The notes below the pieces were generated by a model. It had not been told where the DNA came from. It saw only the letters and a program-made list of their open reading frames with translations, and did no database searches. A program made the position numbers and the translations under genes. Shown piece by piece: positions 5,150-6,458 of a DNA stretch of 6,458 nucleotides (the first letter of the stretch is position 1; the number at the start of each line of letters is the position of its first letter). Origin of the DNA: Acidobacteriota bacterium (GTDB lineage Bacteria; Acidobacteriota; Terriglobia; Terriglobales; Acidobacteriaceae); contig JAJXXG010000920.1 of assembly GCA_021781255.1 (NCBI GenBank), positions 1 to 6,458 on the forward strand. The letters run 5' to 3'.

Positions 5150-6458
5150 GTGCGCAATCCCTTGTTTCACTTTGCCGCAATCTCACTCATAGCCGCATCC
5201 ACCCTCGTGGCCCCCGCACAGACCAGTGCCAGACCCGTCCCGGCCCAACCCGCCGGCGCCGCCAGGCCTGCCATGCAGGCAGCCGCGGAGCCCGCGTCCT
5301 CTCCCGTCGCCGATCCGCGCGCTGTGGTTACCATGGGCAAGGCGCGCTTCACCGTGCTCACCCCGCAGCTCATCCGCATGGAGTGGGCCGCCGACGGCAA
5401 GTTCGAGGACCACGCATCTTTTGTCTTCCTGAACCGCCGCCTGCCCGTGCCCCAGTTCCAAAAGACGCTCAACGGCGCGCAGCATCTCACCCTCAAGACC
5501 AGCGCCCTTACGCTCAACTACGCGCCAACCGGCGACGGCAAGTTCACCCCGGACGATCTCACCATCGCGCTCACCGTGGACGGCAAGCCCGTGACCTGGC
5601 ATCCCGGCCTGCAGGATCCCGAAAACCTGGAGGGCACCACCCGCACCCTTGATGGCGCGCTCGGCGACAAAACGAAGGAGCCCATCGGGGAGGGCCTCGT
5701 CTCCCGCTCCGGATGGGCACTGGTGGACGACTCCACCCGCCCGCTCTTTGACTCCGCCGACTTCAACTTCCGCGAAGGCGAAAAAAGCCCCTGGCCCTGG
5801 GTTATGGAGCGCCCCGCCGGCGACCGCCAGGACCTCTACTTCTTCGGCTACGGCCACGACTACCGCAAAGCCCTCGGCGACTACGTCCGCGTCGCCGGCC
5901 GCATTCCCCTGCCACCGCGCTTCGCCTTCGGCGCCTGGTGGTCTCGCTACTGGGACTACACCGATCAGGAGATCGAGGAGATCATCCGCGGCTTCCGCGA
6001 GAACGACACCCCCCTCGACGTCTTCGTCATCGACATGGGCTGGCACATCAGCAACGATCAGCTCAAAGCCATGGGCCAGGGCGTCGGCCCGGATTCCAAC
6101 CTTGATCAGTCCGGCCACTCCCTCGGCTGGAGCGGCTATACCTGGAACAAACTGCTCTTCCCTGACCCGTCCCTCTTCCTCGACAAGCTCCACGCCGACG
6201 GCCTGAACACCAGCCTGAATCTGCATCCGGCCTCCGGCATCCAGCCCTGGGAGGCTGACTACCCCGCCATGGCCCGCGCCATGGGCATCGACCCCGCCAC
6301 CAAAAAGTACGTGCCCTTCGACCCCACCAACAAGAAGTGGGCAACCAGCTACTTCAACATCGTCCTTCATCCGCTGGAGAAGCAGGGCATCAACTTCTGG
6401 TGGCTCGACTGGCAGCAGGAACTCGACACCAAGCTCCCCGGCGTCAACAATACCTGGT
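5150..6458 (+). CDS. Secreted glycoside hydrolase family 31 protein, 3' end missing
   Basis: The first 436 residues of a retaining alpha-glycosidase that continues past the window. A signal peptide is clear: basic start (VRNP), hydrophobic core (about 5-21) and an APA|Q cleavage site after residue 23, so it is exported. A Pro/Ala-rich linker leads to the N-terminal beta-sandwich (about 58-250: MGKARFTVLTPQLIRMEW; LVSRSGWALVDDSTRPLFD; DLYFFGYGHDYRKALGDY). The catalytic barrel starts near 252 (IPLPPRFAFGAWWSRYWDYT), with VFVIDMGWH (Asp295, substrate-binding strand) and GWSGYTWN (326-333). FWWLDWQQE (residues 416-424) carries the probable nucleophile, Asp420, in place of the familiar WxDMNE form. 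The acid/base and C-terminal sandwich domains lie beyond the window. Substrate cannot be told: alpha-glucosidase, alpha-xylosidase and alpha-galactosidase all occur in GH31. It may be cotranscribed with the protease, as no clear terminator lies between them. Confidence 0.92.
   Translation, partial: MRNPLFHFAAISLIAASTLVAPAQTSARPVPAQPAGAARPAMQAAAEPASSPVADPRAVVTMGKARFTVLTPQLIRMEWAADGKFEDHASFVFLNRRLPVPQFQKTLNGAQHLTLKTSALTLNYAPTGDGKFTPDDLTIALTVDGKPVTWHPGLQDPENLEGTTRTLDGALGDKTKEPIGEGLVSRSGWALVDDSTRPLFDSADFNFREGEKSPWPWVMERPAGDRQDLYFFGYGHDYRKALGDYVRVAGRIPLPPRFAFGAWWSRYWDYTDQEIEEIIRGFRENDTPLDVFVIDMGWHISNDQLKAMGQGVGPDSNLDQSGHSLGWSGYTWNKLLFPDPSLFLDKLHADGLNTSLNLHPASGIQPWEADYPAMARAMGIDPATKKYVPFDPTNKKWATSYFNIVLHPLEKQGINFWWLDWQQELDTKLPGVNNTW

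Noticed and set aside
5183..6370. 395-residue open frame on the minus strand
   Set aside because: It is the antisense shadow of the GH31 gene, Gly/Val/Ala/Glu-rich without any family signature, whereas the + strand shows clear GH31 motifs throughout.
1..6458. tRNA, rRNA, CRISPR array, insertion sequence or toxin-antitoxin pair
   Set aside because: No spaced repeats, terminal inverted repeats, transposase-like frame, cloverleaf pattern or toxin-like small gene pair was seen on either strand.

Overview
The window is GC-rich (roughly 60% or a little above by eye) and reads as ordinary bacterial chromosome with closely packed genes on both strands. My best guess is an acidobacterium of the Terriglobia (Acidobacteriaceae) type: a kumamolisin-like acid protease, a secreted GH31 glycosidase, an ECF sigma/membrane-protein pair and an apparently leaderless small gene fit that group. 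This is inference from gene content and style, not from a marker gene.

Layout from left to right. Positions 1-186 hold no convincing gene and lead into a small four-helix membrane protein of the YvlD/phage-holin-4_2 family (187-528, +). Facing it are an ECF sigma factor and a probable anti-sigma membrane protein (1703-577, -), coupled through an ATGA stop/start overlap. Upstream of these on the same strand is a TPR protein with one membrane anchor and a GTG start (2499-1792, -). A very strong hairpin, probably the TPR gene's terminator, lies between it and the sigma gene. A short spacer then separates the TPR gene from a divergent conserved-looking gene of unknown function (2675-3052, +) that has no Shine-Dalgarno and may be leaderless.

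The right half is for extracellular degradation. A gene-free stretch of about 400 bases (3053-3451) precedes a complete 540-residue pro-kumamolisin (S53, sedolisin) with all catalytic residues (3452-5074, +). After 75 bases comes a GH31 family glycoside hydrolase with a signal peptide, cut off by the window end after its probable nucleophile (5150 to beyond 6458, +). Together they suggest scavenging of protein and glycans outside the cell, the protease being of an acid-active family. The sigma/anti-sigma pair is a separate regulatory unit and nothing in the sequence ties it to the hydrolases.

I found no mobile element, CRISPR array, RNA gene or clearly novel multi-gene system. The points most worth a second look are the hairpin immediately before the sigma gene, the non-zinc anti-sigma candidate, the protease without a classical signal peptide and with a His-Ala-Ser-Thr repeat tail, and the non-canonical nucleophile motif of the GH31 enzyme.
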